From assembly GCF_000004075.3 (NCBI RefSeq), contig NC_026655.2:21871489-21935488 (forward strand): a DNA stretch of 64,000 nt, written 5' to 3'. A model generated the notes under the pieces. The model ran no database searches. It was not told the DNA's origin and saw only the letters and a program-made list of their open reading frames with translations. The position numbers were made by a program, and so were the translations under genes. Position 1 is the first letter of the stretch. Every line of letters starts with the position of its first letter. Below are positions 10,926-22,491 of this stretch, piece by piece. This DNA is from Cucumis sativus. Taxonomy: Eukaryota > Streptophyta > Magnoliopsida > Cucurbitales > Cucurbitaceae.

Positions 10926-13547
10926 ATGGAGAAGACATTGGAAATTTCAAAACGAAGGCGTTTACTACTGGTGCCATGTCCATACCAGGGCCATATTAAC
11001 CCAATGCTTCATCTAGCAACATACCTACACCACAATGGCTTCTCAATAACCATTGCTCACACATTCTTCAACTCCATAAACTCTAACCGCCACCCAGACT
11101 TCACGTTCGTCCACCTCAACGACCAACTCCCTAATGACCTCCTCGTGTCTTTGGATGTGGCCTCGGTGTTGCTCGCCATCAATGATAATTGCAAGGCTAG
11201 CTTGGAGGACATCTTGGCCAATATCGTCGAAGATGTCATGTGTGTAATACACGATGAGGCCATGTACTTTTGTGAGGCAGTGGCTAGTGGTTTTGGGGTT
11301 CGAAGTTTGGTGCTTCGAACAACTAGCATAGCGGCATGTATTAGTCGGCTGGTTGTTCTACAACTTCATGCAGAGGGTCGTCTTCCTCTACTTGATCAAG
11401 GTGTGGATTATATATATATATAACTTTTATTTTGGTCTATAGTTTTGTAATGCAATTAAATTTTTACTGTTGAATTTAATTTTGGAAAAATCTAAACTCA
11501 TATTAAAATAATTTATCCTTTAAATACAACTTATTATATATTAGCATGCACTCTAAACATAAACTATATTATGATCGGTTTATAACCTAAACTATAATAA
11601 CAAACGCTAAAACTTCATTTTTATTTTTATTTTTGAATGTGAATAATAAGAATAATGTTTTTAGATTCCAAAATTATAGACAGAAGATGCTTACTATATT
11701 TGCTTTAATTTGTAGGAATATTTCTGTTAGAATTGATCTAGGAATATACGTTTCTATGAATTCTAAACAATATCTCAAATTTTCATAATCCAAAAATGCA
11801 CTTATCTATCTTTACTAATTCAAAATAACTGAGTTCTTTTTCATGTGTAATAAAATGACCAAATTATTTATAAATATTTTTAAAACGGTAAAAAAATTTA
11901 GTGTCTTTCTACCATTTTATCATGTTTTTAAACGATTCTCCTATTTAAAATAAACACTCTTTCAATTTATATTACATATTTGTTTTCAGGAGTTTTTTTA
12001 AAATAAATAAAAAAAATTGATAAACTATTATACTTTATAGAAATAAAAAATCAATTTAAATTTTCTATTAAGGTAAATATTTTATCAACCGTTCCATTTC
12101 TGACATTTTTTTTTGCTTTTTAACCATTTTAATTTTTTTTTAAAATTAATACAATTTATATTATATATATTATTTTTCTCGACAAAATAATATGTTGCAT
12201 AATTTAAAATTTTTAAAATATATACACTAATTTGGATATATGCTTAAAAAGTGATAATTGAACTAAAATATATGACTTAACAATTAAGGTTATACATATA
12301 TAATATATAAAAGAAATTAAATTAGAGCAAAAACAGTGAGATAGAAATAACTTGACCCAGCGGATAAGCTAGAAAATCATGTTCAGAATGACATCTAAAA
12401 CTCTGAAGATGTTTTCGGTGAGGACATCCTAGAATGCATGAAAATTTCCATATGTCACATAAACGTTTTTTAACACCACCGAACAACATGTAATTCAATG
12501 CCTATTTCATGAGATTCGAGAATAATGTGTTCGAAACAAAAGCACTATGTTAACAGTGTTCTCAAGCATATATGTATAAAGAAATTAGTAGGAGGGAATC
12601 AATTCATTAAAACTCAAAAATTATGAATTAATATCCCCTCAAATTCTCACTATTATTGAACAGGATCCATGGAAGATGAGGTACCAAATCTCCATCCTTT
12701 GAGATACAAAGACTTGCCATTCTCGGTCACTTCAGATGTCTCCAAAATGGCAGAAGTAATTCTCAAAATGTACAATATCACCACTTCTTCAGCTGTGATT
12801 TGGAACACAATCCCATGGCTTGAACCATCTGAATTCACCCAAATCAAAACCAGAATTTGCAACCAAGTCCCTATTTTTCCAATTGGCCCAATTCACAAGA
12901 TTTCCCCAACCTCATCCTCCTCAAGTTTACTCAGTGAAGACTCCACTTGCCTCTCATGGCTTCACAAACAAGCCCCCAACTCAGTTATCTATGTCAGCTT
13001 AGGCAGCATTGCCATCTTAACAAACCAAGAACTTCAAGAGATGGCTTGGGGCTTGGCTAATAGCAATCAACCGTTCTTGTGGGTCGTTCGCCCCGGCTCC
13101 ATTAAAGGCTCCGATGGGATTGGATTCGTTTTGGAAGAGTTCCAAGTGAAGGTTGGAGATAGAGGGTGCATTGTGGATTGGGCTCCACAGAAGGAAGTGT
13201 TGGCTCATAGTGCTGTAGGTGGATTTTGGAGCCACTGTGGTTGGAATTCTACAGTTGAGAGCTTGAGTTTGGGTGTTCCAATGTTATGTAGGCCATATTC
13301 AGGAGATCAAAGAGGAAACTCAAGGTATATCTGTTGTGTTTGGAGAGTGGGATTGGGTTTGGAAGGTGATGAGTTGAAAAGAAATGAAGTGGAAAAGGGT
13401 ATTAGAAAATTGATGGTGGAAGAAGAAGGAAGGAAAATGAGAGAAAGAGCAATGGATTTCAAGAGAATGATTGAAGAATGTTTAAGGGAAGGTGGATCTT
13501 GTTCTCGTAACTTGAAAGAGCTTGTTGATTTCATTATGTCTTTTTAG
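10926..13547 (+). CDS. UDP-glycosyltransferase, UGT76-like (array copy 2)
   Basis: The role is as for its neighbours: UDP-sugar-dependent glucosylation of a small lipophilic acceptor. Exon 1 10926-11400 and exon 2 12664-13547 are joined by a 1,263-bp phase-1 intron and encode 452 residues, the same length as copy 1. Features are PCPYQGHINPM with the catalytic His (His23), VIHDEA with the partner Asp, MEDEVPNLHPLRYKDLP just after the splice, and a full PSPG box at 13179-13310 (WAPQKEVLAH ... FWSHCGWNS ... GDQ). Exons are very similar to copy 1, while introns differ in length and content. The intron here is more than twice as long and very AT-rich. Duplication is therefore recent in the exons, but the introns have since changed by insertion. 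Acceptor unknown. Confidence 0.92.
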
Positions 13548-14179
13548 ATAGTATTAACCTAATCAATGGTTATCTGATTGATCTCTTTAATAAACCTCTA
13601 TTGAACTACATATATATGTGATATTAAAATTTATTTGAAACTCATATTTTCTTCAAACAATTTCTTGTTTCATAGGTATATATGGATATTAATTATATCA
13701 AACCTAAGGTATATGTAAGCATAAATATTTATATTTCCAAAAATAGATGATATTAACTAACAACTTCATCAGTTTTCAAATTAAAAATTAAATGTCTACA
13801 CGTTTGCTAATTGATGAGTTTAGCTCTTGAGATTCTAAATAATATATATCAATTAAATCGAATAACTTTCTCCACAAATCTTATTTGATAGAAAATATAA
13901 ACATATAAATGAAATTTTATTTTAAATAATGTAAATTTTGAAACACTTTCTTATTTTTTTATTTTAAATAATGTAAATAGATGCAAAACTATAGAAAAAA
14001 ATAAGTGTTTTTAGGTGAGGATCCATGACTTCTATGCACTGAGTCTCACACATTTCATTTTTCCCTTATATATATATATTATTCTATTATACACTTTCTT
14101 ATTTTTTTATTATTTATATACATTTTAGTGGGTCTCACACATTTCCTTTTTCTTATTTTATATATATATTAAATGGACA

Positions 14180-14332
14180 CTTTTAAAAATAGCAAAATAA
14201 ATTAAAATATTTATAATCTATAGCAAAATTTTGAATAATATCACTGGTAGTCTTTTATCATTAGAGCATATCAATGATTATCATGCTATAGTTATAAATA
14301 TTATGTAAAATTTGCTATTTTCAAAAATTTTC
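14180..14332. mobile_element. Palindromic MITE-like element, copy in UGT spacer
   Basis: The left arm reads 'aatagcaaaataaattaaaa...agcaaaattttgaat' and the right arm is its imperfect inverse ('aaaatttgctattttcaaaaa'). The centre has the tatcactgg/tatcaatga motif of the family. No coding capacity. Confidence 0.55.
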
Positions 14333-14849
14333 TATTAAATATTAAATTTCTAAAAATATCTTTTTTTATTAAATTAACTTATTATTTTTCTTATTGAATT
14401 TATCTTTTCTAATTAATTTAATTATTTTTTAATCAAAATTATACATATTTTTTTCAATTTTCAATTTCTTAAAAACAAAACATATATATTAATCAAATAT
14501 GTTATTAAAAATATATATTAAACAAATTAAAATAGTAATAATAATAATTTAGGGAAGTCAAAACCTTACTCCAAATAATAATAACATCAATAGAAAGCCC
14601 CAATGCATATGGATTATTGAATAAAAAAATTTAATGTTTATGATAAAAAGAAAAAAACAAGAATATGAAATAATTGAAAGTTTTTTAATTTAATTTACAA
14701 TGGAACCATAATTTTTCTAATATATATTTTAATAACATTATTTTGGTTAATATATGTGTTTTTTTGTAAAAGAAATTGAAATTTTAATATATATAAAAAG
14801 AAAAACGATAAGTTAATTTAATAAAAAAGATACTTTTAGAAATTTTATA

Positions 14850-14893
<44 letters not shown>
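14850..14893. repeat. TA dinucleotide microsatellite
   Basis: About 20 uninterrupted TA units; likely to vary in length between accessions. Confidence 0.9.
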
Positions 14894-14897
<4 letters not shown>

Positions 14898-15249
14898 AAA
14901 AGAGGGTAGGTAGGGTACACGTGTAATATATATAAATAGAAAAAATAATAAAATGTGGGCCAACATATATATAAAAAAGAAAAAAAAAATGAAAGGTGTG
15001 AGACCCATTACTTGAAAGTCATCGACTCCGAAAACACTTTTTTTTTTAGTTTTGTATATACCCTATTTTTTACCTATATTTCAAAATCTACATTATTTTT
15101 TAAAATCGTTCCATATAAATTTTAAACAAATGATTTAATAAGAAAAATAAAAATTTTAAATGTAAAAAAAAAGCTAAGCATGTTTATAAACCATAAAATT
15201 AGTTGGGATTGTCTCCTAAATATTACTTCACCTGTGTGTATACATATTG

Positions 15250-15480
15250 GGAGAGTTGCAAATTTAGCATACAACAACACTTTAAAAAATTTACAATAGC
15301 AAAATTTGTCAAATTCTATCAATGATATAAGTCTATCACTAATAGATCATATTGCAAATATTGGTCTATCACTGATAGACCATACGAAGTCTATCAACAG
15401 TACAAGTCTGTCCGAGATAGTTTTGCTATATTCTTAATTATTATTCCTAAAATGTTCATCAATTGCAATTTTCCTAAATA
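15250..15480. mobile_element. Palindromic MITE-like element with repeated tatca-n-tgata core
   Basis: The core carries several inverted pairs of the type tctatcactgataga at about 15310-15420. It is flanked by arms ending in 'caatagcaaaatttg' and 'ttttgctatattcttaatt'. It is the clearest core in the window. Confidence 0.6.
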
Positions 15481-16129
15481 TATTAATTTATGAACATGTT
15501 GTATGTTACCAAAAGAAAAATTGTCAAAAATAATAAATATGATAAAATATTTACTAATATAACCGAATTTTTAGATTCTAGATGGTGACAGTATAAGTTG
15601 TAAATATTTTAATTTATTTGTGTTACTTTTAAAAATATTACATATTACTATTGTTTTCTTAATATTATAGAATTTAGATTAAATTATGATAAAAAGTTAT
15701 AATTTACTCATTATAATTTATAATTAAATTCTAGTGTAACAAATTTACTAGTTAGTGAATCAATTTGACTGTTTAACCTATAATTTCGAATGCATTGCAT
15801 CAAATAATCTTATAACAAAATATTGTATTTTTACTTTATGCTTTTATCCTTTATTTAATATAACTCTCTTCATTTTTAGATTTTAAAATCTAAAATCTGC
15901 CTTCGAGTAAAAAGGAAAAAGAGAAAAATTACACAATATAGCAAAATTTGATATTAAAAGGGTAATGTGTGTCTAAGTGTGTATTCACGTGTATCAATAT
16001 AATTTAAAATTCATTTAGCTATATTTTATTAATGTGTGTATTCACGTGTATCAGTATTCTATTCCCCACAATATGATCATCTTCGTCTCTATTTCATTTC
16101 AATCCCACAGTTAACCTCAAACTACTTCA

Positions 16130-17567
16130 ATGGAGACCGCTAAACAAACGGAGATCCCAAAACCACGGCGTATAGTCTTGGTCCCATGTCCGTACCAAGG
16201 CCATATAACTCCAATGCTTCAACTCGCTAGTTTCCTCCACTCCGTCGCCGGTTTCTCCATCACAATCGCTCACACTCGCTTCAACTCTCCCAATCCTTCT
16301 AACTTCCCGCATTTTCAATTCGTTTATTTGGACGATGGAATCCCTGAGAAGGAAGCGATTCCCACGGATTTGATCGCAGTTCTATTGGAACTCAACGTTA
16401 ACTGCAGAGATAGTTTCAAAGCTGAAATGCGCAAACTGATGGCGGTCGAGCCGGAGGATTCCAGTGAGGTCATCGCCGGTGTTATTCATGATGAGATCAT
16501 GTTCTTCTGTGAAGAAATTGCGAGTGATTTGAAGCTGAGGAGCTTCATTTTGCGAACTACCGCTGCTGTGACTTCTTTGGCTCGAATGGCTCTTGTTAGC
16601 CTCAATGATGAAGGGATGGTAATTTACTTTAAATTTCCTATTAGAAAATGAAAGCAAGTGTTGATTCCCAATAACAGAATCTATGTTACAGGATCCAATA
16701 CCAAAGCTGCATCCTCTGAGATTCAAAGATCTCCCAATCTCACTAACAACAGACTTCACCGGATACTCAAAATTGATGAAAAAGACGTACAATATGGAAA
16801 CACCCACCACAGCCAAGGCCATCATCTGGAACACAATGGAATGGCTCGAAGATTCAATCATGGCTAAAATCGAAAACAAATCCACAGTCCCAATCTTTCC
16901 CATCGGGCCTTTACATCGAATCGTCTCTGCACAAACGAGTGTACTCAAAGAGGATTTCGACTGTTTATCATGGCTCGACGAGCAAGCGGACAATGTTGTT
17001 ATCTACGTAGCCATTGGGAGCATAGCTTCATATAATGAGAAGGCGTTTGGAGAAATGGCATGGGGGCTAGCCAACAGCCAGCAACCATTCTTGTGGGTGG
17101 TTCAACCAGGAGCGATTCATGGCTCGGAGTGGATCGAGGCATTGCCTAAGGATTTTCTAGAGGCGATTGGAGGTAGAGGATATATTGTGAAATGGGCTCC
17201 TCAGAAACAAGTGTTGGCACATAGGGCTGTGGGGGGATTTTGGAGCCATTGTGGATGGAATTCTAGTATGGAGAGTTTGAGTGAGGGAGTTCCTATGTTG
17301 TGTAGTCCATGTTTTGGGGATCAAAAAGTGAATGCAAGGTATTTGAGCTATGTTTGGAGGGTGGGGATTCAGTTGGAAAATGGATTGGAGAGAGAAGAAA
17401 TCGAGAAAGGAATTAGAAGACTAATGGTGGGAGAAGAAAGCAAAGAGATGAGAGAAAGAACCAAGGATTTCAAGGAGAAAATTGAAGCCTATGTTCTTAA
17501 GGTAAAAGATCAATGCTACTCACACACTTACTTGGCAGAGCTTGTTAGCCTACTCAAATCGTCTTGA
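16130..17567 (+). CDS. UDP-glycosyltransferase, UGT76-like (array copy 3)
   Basis: Exon 1 16130-16618 and exon 2 16692-17567 are joined across a 73-bp GT-AG intron and encode 454 residues. The family parts are all present: PCPYQGHITPM with the catalytic His, VIHDEIM with its Asp partner, DPIPKLHPLRFKDLP after the splice, and a 44-residue PSPG box at 17193-17324 (WAPQKQVLAH ... FWSHCGWNSS ... GDQ). This copy is more diverged than copies 1 and 2, with more GC-rich exon 1 codons. Its intron is phase 0 at almost the same place where the other two have a phase-1 intron, so the junction has shifted by a few bases or residues. An intron of 73 bases is near the shortest that plants splice. Acceptor unknown. 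Confidence 0.92.
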
Positions 17568-17789
17568 TCGTCCAAAAAATGCATGTTAATTGTTGTTGAG
17601 CTTAGAATATTGAAGTTTCTTATTATTATATCTTTTATTTTGTTACGATATCATCACTTATTTAACAAAGCAGACTTTGTATTAACCTTCTCATACATGT
17701 TACATGTGGAATTGAAAATCTATCTACCACTATCAAATTGGATTTCAAACTATCTTTCCACATAAAATTGTCAACCACCTTTCAAAGAC

Positions 17790-19460
17790 CAGGTAAAATT
17801 ACAAGTTTAGTTATTAAACTGTTTGTATCGGTTAGATACCTAGATTGATATAGGACAGGGGTATAAAGGTAATTAGATTTGTTGACAATTAGATGGTAAT
17901 AAATAGAAAGTTGGAGAGGAAAGAAAGGCAGGAAGATTTTAGTGAAGATAATGGGCTGGAACATTCCTTGAAAGAAAGGAAGAGTAGAGAGTTAGGTTCC
18001 TTTAAGTGTTCTTGAGTTTCCTTTTACTTGTTGTTCTTTTATATTGTAATTTCAGCTGAAGATATCAATAAACATACACTATATAGGTGTTAAATCAAAT
18101 TAGTATCCGAGCACTAATTTCTTGGAAAATGGCAATCACAAAAACTCTGAAATCCATAAAAAAGAATATTGAGCAGTTGGAGATTCAAATCGAGGAGAAC
18201 AACTAACATATGTTAAAGTGGATTGAAATGATGGAGATGGAAAGAAGCGAAATAGAGATAAATAAAAGAAGATTCGCTAGTGAAATATATTGAAGACGTG
18301 ATTCGTGAGAGATGATCTACAACGAGCGAAACAGAAGATACATTCAGTCGAATAAAGATGAGTGAGAATAAGGTAAAACATCTATACTTAAGGAATAAAA
18401 AACGAGCAACACACTTGGCGAAAGAAAAAACTGCAATTAGTGTATGAAGCACAACATCGACAAGTCAAAATACTGATGATAGTACAATCAAAGGAAGAAA
18501 TATATCGTTGAAAGAAACCAAAAATGAAGAACGAATGAAGAAGATATGAGTGATCCAGACAAATTCAAGAAGCTAGAGTTACCAATGTCTAGCGGCAAGG
18601 ACTTCGATTCATTTCTTTGGGGGCCGAAAGGAATTTCCAAAAGTATAAACGGAATGATTTTGGAAAAGCGATTGATGTAGCAATAAGGTTCAATGAAACT
18701 GCATTAGATTGGTCTTGGTCAAAGAAGGTGAGGGAAGAACTTATATGCAGATGAATAAGACGAATCTTAACAATCAAACGGAAACAATCATAAAAGGTCG
18801 GCAAGAATTAACGGTGAGATACAAAACGAAGACTCGAGTGAAGAAAAAGTTGTTGCTTAAGGAAACAAAAACTGGTTGGTTGCAATCGAGAATGAAGAAG
18901 TCGTAAGTTGTCCGATCGCGATGGAAAAAGAAAAGGCAAAAGTCGACAGTTGTCTGGATGCAGAGGAGAAGAAAAACATCGACAAATGACAATCTACGAT
19001 GGTTTGAGAAGTTGATCTAGAATAGGAGTGAATAGCGTGAAAAGGAAGAAGGAGTTGTCATGTGATGCCAATGATGTGGCAGAAAGTGACAAAAAGAATT
19101 AGAGCATAAGAACTAAACCCTAAAATATTGGTTATTCTTATTTTAAATTGGCTCTATTGGAGTAGTTTGCGAAATGGATTGTCTTTGTCGTCCAATGCTC
19201 ATCTTGGCTATCATGTTAATAATGATCCAAGAGTTTATAGGTTATCTCCTCCTTAGATCCCTCGTGCTATTTTTTCTCTATAGATAGAAAGATGGATAAA
19301 AGAAAAAGAAAAAAAGAGGTAAACAGGAAAAGAAGTTAGACCGAAGAAGAAGGAAGAAGAATACGAAATCAATGGTTTTCTAAAATTAAAGAAGAAAGGA
19401 TTGTTGAAATTGGAAGAAGAAAAGGTTGTGAAAGTGTAATTCTTTTAAATTTTACTTGAG
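17790..19460 (+). mobile_element. Ty3/gypsy LTR retrotransposon fossil, 5' part
   Basis: An LTR-like tail (about 17820-18095, with a polyadenylation-like aataaa) is followed by a primer-binding-site-like sequence, tagtatccgagca, similar to the TGGTATCAGAGC site complementary to initiator tRNA-Met. A gag-like start follows (MAITKTLKSI), and further on a stretch resembling the KLELPxxxGxDxDxxL block of gypsy gag proteins. Polymerase parts are not found. The copy is broken and many changes separate it from a working element; it looks old. Confidence 0.55.
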
Positions 19461-20059
19461 AAAATAGGATGTAATTCATGTATATAAGAATATTATTGGT
19501 GTTTCCAAATTCTTATTTTATTTTATTTGTCATTTTTGAAAAAAAACAATCAATTTTGCTATTTTTCAAATTGATAATTTTAAAATTGTTATTCTTGTTG
19601 ACCCATTTCTTTCTCTAACTTGAAGAGCATATCAGTTGGAATAATTTGTAATTTAAATGGAGAAAAATCAATTTTTGCACCTAGAAGACAAGGTGTTTTT
19701 GAAGGTCCGAATAATGCTAGATACTACTCATTTTCATTTTTGTCCTTTAGTCACTCTAACAAAAAAAAAAATAGAAATTATTTGGATTGACTTAAGAGAA
19801 AAATATTCTATAAAAAAATAATGCAGTTTAACTTTTACATTGCACATGTATCATAGAAAGACAACCATAACTATCACTAAATATAACCCTATTTGATTTT
19901 CATTTTTTACTTGTTAGGATTATTTGAAAACCTAGATTTTAAACATTTTTTTAATGTTTTACTTAACTAAAACTTTTGTAAACTCCATTCGATTAATTTA
20001 AGTTGTTATATTTTGTAAATAGTTTATAATTTAAATTGTTATATTTTGTAAATAGTTTT
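19461..20059. other. AT-rich spacer, nothing recognised
   Basis: No gene or clear element. A phrase gttatattttgtaaatagtt is duplicated at about 20003 and 20038, just ahead of the minisatellite. Confidence 0.5.
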
Positions 20060-20465
20060 GTATTAATCTCAAGTAAACCATTCACGTTAATAACTATAAT
20101 AATCTTAATTAAATCATTCAGATTAATAACTATAATAATCTTAATTAAACCATTTATGTTTATAACTATACTAATCTTAATTAAACCGTTCACGTTTAAT
20201 AACTATAATAATCTTAATTAAATCATTCAAGTTAACAATCATAGTAATCTTAATTAAACCATTTATGTTAATTACTATAATAATCTTAATTAAACCATTT
20301 ATGTTAATTACTATAATAATCTTAATTAAATCATTCAGGTTAATAACTATAATAATCTTAACTAAACCATTCACGTTAATAACTCTAATAATCTTAATTA
20401 AATCATTCACGTTAATAACTGTAATAATCTTAATTAAACCATTCAGGTTAATATCTGTAATCAAA
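20060..20465. repeat. 36-bp minisatellite, about 11 copies
   Basis: The unit is close to 'cattcacgttaataactataataatcttaattaaac'-type sequence of 36 bases with scattered substitutions. Because 36 is a multiple of three and the unit lacks stops in some frames, open frames run through on both strands (for example 20177-20464 minus and 20265-20486 plus) as 12-residue repeats. These have simple N/I/L/K composition and no sign of being genes. Confidence 0.9.
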
Positions 20466-21903
20466 ATTATTGTTAATAAATATTAAATTTTTTTTTGTTT
20501 TTACATCGTGAAAATCAATAAGTCAAAAAATTGAGTTATATGAATAAAATATTTTTTTTAAAAGAATCAATTATATATTTTATACATGATAAATTTAGAT
20601 GGTACCATTGACAAAAAAAAACATATTACCCATTCATGCACTCAATTCCTGCCCTCAAATGCAGGCATTAATCAGACATCATTTCCAAACATTTGATTTT
20701 GAACCTGAACCTGCACGCCAAACTCCTTCTCCTTCTTAGTGTTTAAAATTTGTATTTGAGTAGCTTGAACAATACATTCCCTCCACTACTACTGATTTTT
20801 TTATTTTAACTGTTAACCACAGTGCCTTCAATAGGCTCAACTCTTGGATAGACCTCCAATGTGCAATTAATTAACCCTCCCTTCAAATATAATTACTTTT
20901 AGTGCTTACTGCTCACATACGCGAATTTAGTATAAGCCTAGACTCGAGCTCAACTTTATATTCTTTATATTATATATATAAATATAATATCAATTACATA
21001 TATATATAAAATTAATTAATACAGTATGAATTTCGTGGTAATAGACCTAAGTTTTATTTTTTACTAATCTATAAAACCTAACTGCTCACATATATACTTG
21101 CCCATGGCCAAACAACACCAACTACATTACTTAGTATAGATTCAGGGGACTAACTCGAAGCCTCTATCAATGCCTCTATCAATAAAATTTTTAGATCTGC
21201 CACTACTTACATACATACGTGGACAACTTTACTTGTCATGCCACCTACCAATGGATTAAGGCTCATTTACATCATTTCAAGCTGTGAACAATCAAGGTGG
21301 ATTTGACTCAACAGTTTACTCTCCAAAAAAAATACAAATTTAGAGTCGGTGCATCAGATTTTTTTTTTATCAACATGACCAATGTATGCTTTTTGATATC
21401 TAGGAATCATTAGTAAAGTGATAGTCCAAAGACCAGATACACTACTCCAAATAATAAAAAACGTATGAAATTTTACGTGATTAACTCAAACTTACTCCAC
21501 TAACAACAATTTTATTTGAGAGAGAAGTCTCTACAACTAAGGCCAGGATCATAAATAATGTAAATGTAAAGATAGCAAATAGGTAAATAATTTAGGTCCT
21601 TGGGAGCATCCTATTCCAAAAAATAAATACAAATTTAACCTTTAAACTAACAATATTTATTTTCTTTTTGTGAAAATTGGAATCTAAGTAGAAAACCGTC
21701 ACAAATTTTATATTGATATACATCTACATTCTAAGATAAACAGAAAACCCACACATTTACACTACCACAGCCACAGAAACATTTTATCAAACACATGGTG
21801 AGCAATCCAACTTCAAAGTACAGTACACATAAAATCACAAGCAGATTCTCATCCTAAACACAACATTCAAATTCAGAGTCTTACTTGTCTACAATGGCGA
21901 ACT
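20466..21903. other. Spacer before the first small HSP gene
   Basis: No gene seen. The last part (about 21740-21903) should be the 3' UTR of the minus-strand small HSP gene. Confidence 0.5.
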
Positions 21904-22350
21904 TTACTCCCCAGTGATCTCCACCACCCGCACATCGCGTCCACTCCGATCATCTTCTTCTTTAGGAACAAACACAGTAAGAACCCCAAAATCCATAAAC
22001 GCACTCAACTCCTCAATTTTCCCACTCTCCGGAATCTTGAATCTACTAAGGAAACCACCGCTTTCAGTGCTGATCTGAAGCATCCGATCATCCTGAAGCT
22101 CGACGAGCACGTCTTCACTGCCGAACCCGGGAAGGGAAGCTCTGAGGACATGAGCGTTAGGGGTCTCAGTCCAATCGAGGTGAGTGTTGACGGTGGCTCC
22201 CCAAGAGAAGGGACCGGAGAATGAGGAAGGGAGAGGGAAATCGTGCCATAGATCTAGAGGGAAGGGGAAATTTGGGAAACGATTGAGGCTGTTTGAAGGG
22301 AAAGGGTTGGAAATACGGCCGTCTTGACCGGTGATTGGAATTATGGACAT
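21904..22350 (-). CDS. Divergent class I-like small heat-shock protein, 148 aa
   Basis: Small HSPs are ATP-independent chaperones that hold unfolding proteins in the cytosol as oligomers. The protein begins MSIIPITGQDGR, like class I plant sHSPs (MS.IPS.F). It has the alpha-crystallin domain from about residue 57 (LDWTETPNAHVLRASLPGFG) to the end and finishes with the oligomerising V-x-I motif (VEI). It is odd: the charged loop with 'GERNVEKE...WHR.ERSSGKF' is lost or reduced to QISTESGGFLSRFKIP, and the second consensus reads AFMDFGVLTV in place of [10 protein letters not shown]. The single exon with no intron is normal for the family. Client range or oligomer size may differ from the other two genes. 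Confidence 0.88.
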   Translation of the reverse strand: MSIIPITGQDGRISNPFPSNSLNRFPNFPFPLDLWHDFPLPSSFSGPFSWGATVNTHLDWTETPNAHVLRASLPGFGSEDVLVELQDDRMLQISTESGGFLSRFKIPESGKIEELSAFMDFGVLTVFVPKEEDDRSGRDVRVVEITGE

Positions 22351-22468
22351 TGTTGGTGAAGATCAGAAAGCTCTACCGGCGAAATTGAGAGTGAAATTGA
22401 AGTGAAGAAGATTGGAGATGGGGTTAAAAGGAAGGTGTAGTTGGTGGAGGTTGGAACAGAGTCCAAGC

Positions 22469-22491
22469 TTCCAGGACCTTCCAATACCTTC
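22469..22491 (-). promoter_or_regulatory. Heat-shock element upstream of the 148-aa sHSP gene
   Basis: On the plus strand TTC occurs at 22469, 22479 and 22489, with GGA and ATA in the alternating GAA slots, so it keeps the 5-bp phase of an HSE with two imperfect units. It lies about 120 bases upstream of the start codon. I see no clear TATA box between. Confidence 0.55.

Larger units (their letters stand above)
13548..16129. other. AT-rich spacer with MITE copies and a TA microsatellite
   Basis: No gene is seen. It contains three members of a palindromic MITE-like family (about 14180-14332, 15250-15480 and 15515-15650), a run of TA dinucleotides at 14850-14893, and local repetition of 'ggtgagg...gtctcacacatttc' near 14015-14060 and 14130-14145. 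A phrase tgtgtattcacgtgtatca is duplicated at 15978-15996 and 16033-16051, shortly upstream of UGT copy 3. Confidence 0.6.

Noticed and set aside
20060-20465. Possible CRISPR-like array
   Set aside because: The 36-bp units are adjacent with no unique spacers, and the DNA is eukaryotic; it is a minisatellite.
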